A stretch of 64,000 bases of DNA, taken from Adenophora triphylla var. japonica (taxonomy: Eukaryota > Streptophyta > Magnoliopsida > Asterales > Campanulaceae). The notes beneath the pieces were generated by a model. That model worked only from the letters and a program-made list of their open reading frames with translations, was not told the origin of the DNA and searched no databases. The DNA lies in the NCBI GenBank assembly GCA_022495995.1, contig JAFEMH010000074.1:744001-808000 (forward strand), written 5' to 3'. Positions 63,009 through 64,000 of this stretch are shown one piece after another (the stretch's first letter is position 1; each line of letters opens with the position of its first letter). The position numbers and the translations under genes are program-made.

Positions 63009-64000
63009 TGTTGGTCCCAAAGGAGACAACAAGGGTGAAAAATAGCTAGAGGGGGGTGAATAGCTGTTACAAATTTTTTGACCCTTTTTGAAAAACAAAA
63101 CCTCTTTCTTACAAAACCGCTCTTGAAGTGTATCAACACCGCAAGTGATGTTTGTAAAATGCACAGCAAAATTTCTTAAGTAACAGAGTGAGGTTTAGTA
63201 ATGCGGTTTACAAAACAGTAAAATGAGATTTAACAATGATTAACTATAAACACAATTCACAAATATTGATAACCTATAAAGATCAAACAAATAAGACAAA
63301 TTAGTTTGAATGATGAACAATAAAGAAAATGCAGAAATTAAAGAACATAATATTTGGAGTGTTTCAATCGTAAATGATCTACATCCACTACCAAGATGGT
63401 TAGTGTTGAATTTTCTAACTAATAGATTTGTATTAGATGATGGGAGAGATTACAAGGTTACAAGAATCAAACTCAAATCTAAAATCTAAACAATGAAGCA
63501 AATCATATACTATAACCATTGTATCTCAAATGATTTAATCTATGTGATTAATCAAATGAGGTGTGTGTGTTATAAACAAGATTCAAGGCTCTTTGAATCT
63601 GTATGATATAGAGCACAATAAATCTTGGTGTTACAAGGCTTGAATTTCTGGGCTGGAAATTTGTTCTTGAAGGTTTGAAGGTTGAAGATGAAGATTCATA
63701 GGATTATTAAAATCTGGAAAATATCTTCAAATATTCAAAGGACTCTCTTAAATCAATATTCTCATGCAATCTTCAAATGATGAAAATTGGGGGTATTTAT
63801 ACCCAAGCACCAAAAAGTAGCCATTTGGTACAGCTGTAGCAAGTACAGTGCTAATGCGATCTGATTGGTCCACGTGTCTGCTTTTGTCCTTTTGTTCAGA
63901 AGTTGTTGATAAGGTTGTACGGACCACAATTGACATTTTGGGATTAAGGACATATGTCACCTTTTCAAAATTCTTTTAAACTCTGAGTGACCGTTAGTCA
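63009..64000 (-). repeat. 5' LTR of Sire-C, partial
   Basis: Its minus-strand 3' end is GGGACCAACA at 63009; the 5' end lies beyond the window. TATAAATA (63794-63801) sits in GGGTATTTATACCC as in Sire-A, and the stretch 63690-64000 aligns with 22336-22650. Confidence 0.88.

Larger units (their letters stand above)
45689..64000 (-). mobile_element. Sire-C: Sirevirus-like Ty1/copia element with nested Copia-2 and SINE
   Basis: On the minus strand: partial 5' LTR (64000-63009), PBS, gag, protease, integrase, RT and RNase H, an env-like gene with an intron, decayed PPT, and a 3' LTR cut at 45689. Copia-2 (48111-53756) sits in the env-like gene and a SINE (58536-58716) in RT. Without Copia-2 and the SINE, the visible part is about 12.5 kb. 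All ORFs carry stops or frame changes. Confidence 0.85.

Overview
The window is repeat-rich nuclear DNA of a flowering plant, probably heterochromatic. I found no intact host gene, rRNA gene or functional tRNA gene. Almost all of it is LTR retrotransposons in several nested or abutting layers. There is also one CACTA-type DNA transposon and one tRNA-derived SINE. Every coding region carries stops, frameshifts or truncation. The plant assignment rests on Tat/Ogre-type Ty3 elements, Sirevirus-type Ty1 elements, a Transposase_24-like CACTA gene and TTTAGGG-type repeats. The species cannot be named from the sequence.

Layout from left to right. (1) 1-7957, minus strand: 5' part of a Ty3/gypsy Tat-type element ('Tat-1a') with 5' LTR 6229-7957, PBS, gag and two successive protease-like domains; its 3' half lies left of the window. 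(2) 7958-12537 and 16202-16720, minus: RNase H tail, integrase and 3' end of a second Tat-type element ('Tat-1b'). Its 3' region is a tandem array of a ~676-bp unit that includes the last codons of the integrase. A CACTA-like transposon (12538-16201) splits its integrase zinc finger. (3) 16721-22335, plus: a Ty1/copia element ('Copia-1') inserted in the RNase H of Tat-1b and cut off within its reverse transcriptase. (4) 22336-28352, minus: the 3' part of a Sirevirus-like Ty1 element ('Sire-A'): end of pol, an env-like gene with an apparent intron, PPT and truncated 3' LTR. (5) 28353-43826, minus: a complete 15.5-kb Tat-type element ('Tat-2') with two ~1.39-kb LTRs, gag, protease, RT, RNase H, integrase, an antisense gene-like region and a minisatellite. 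(6) 43848 to about 45365, plus: LTR of another Tat-type element ('Tat-3'), then a Tat-2-type LTR fragment (to 45688). (7) 45689-64000, minus: a second Sirevirus-like element ('Sire-C') from truncated 3' LTR to partial 5' LTR. A second copy of the Copia-1 family ('Copia-2', 48111-53756) sits in its env-like gene and a SINE (58536-58716) in its RT.

Three features are the most interesting. First, the env-like gene of both Sire copies appears to have a short basic first exon and a ~0.9-1.0 kb intron in the same place and phase. Second, that 3' region is densely and strand-specifically packed with the hexamer GCGGTY. Third, four unrelated LTR types (Tat-1, Tat-2, Tat-3 and Copia-1/2) each carry their own CpG-containing palindrome, mostly repeated, with copies just upstream of the LTR TATA box. 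All element names here are working labels; family calls come from reading motifs, not from database searches.
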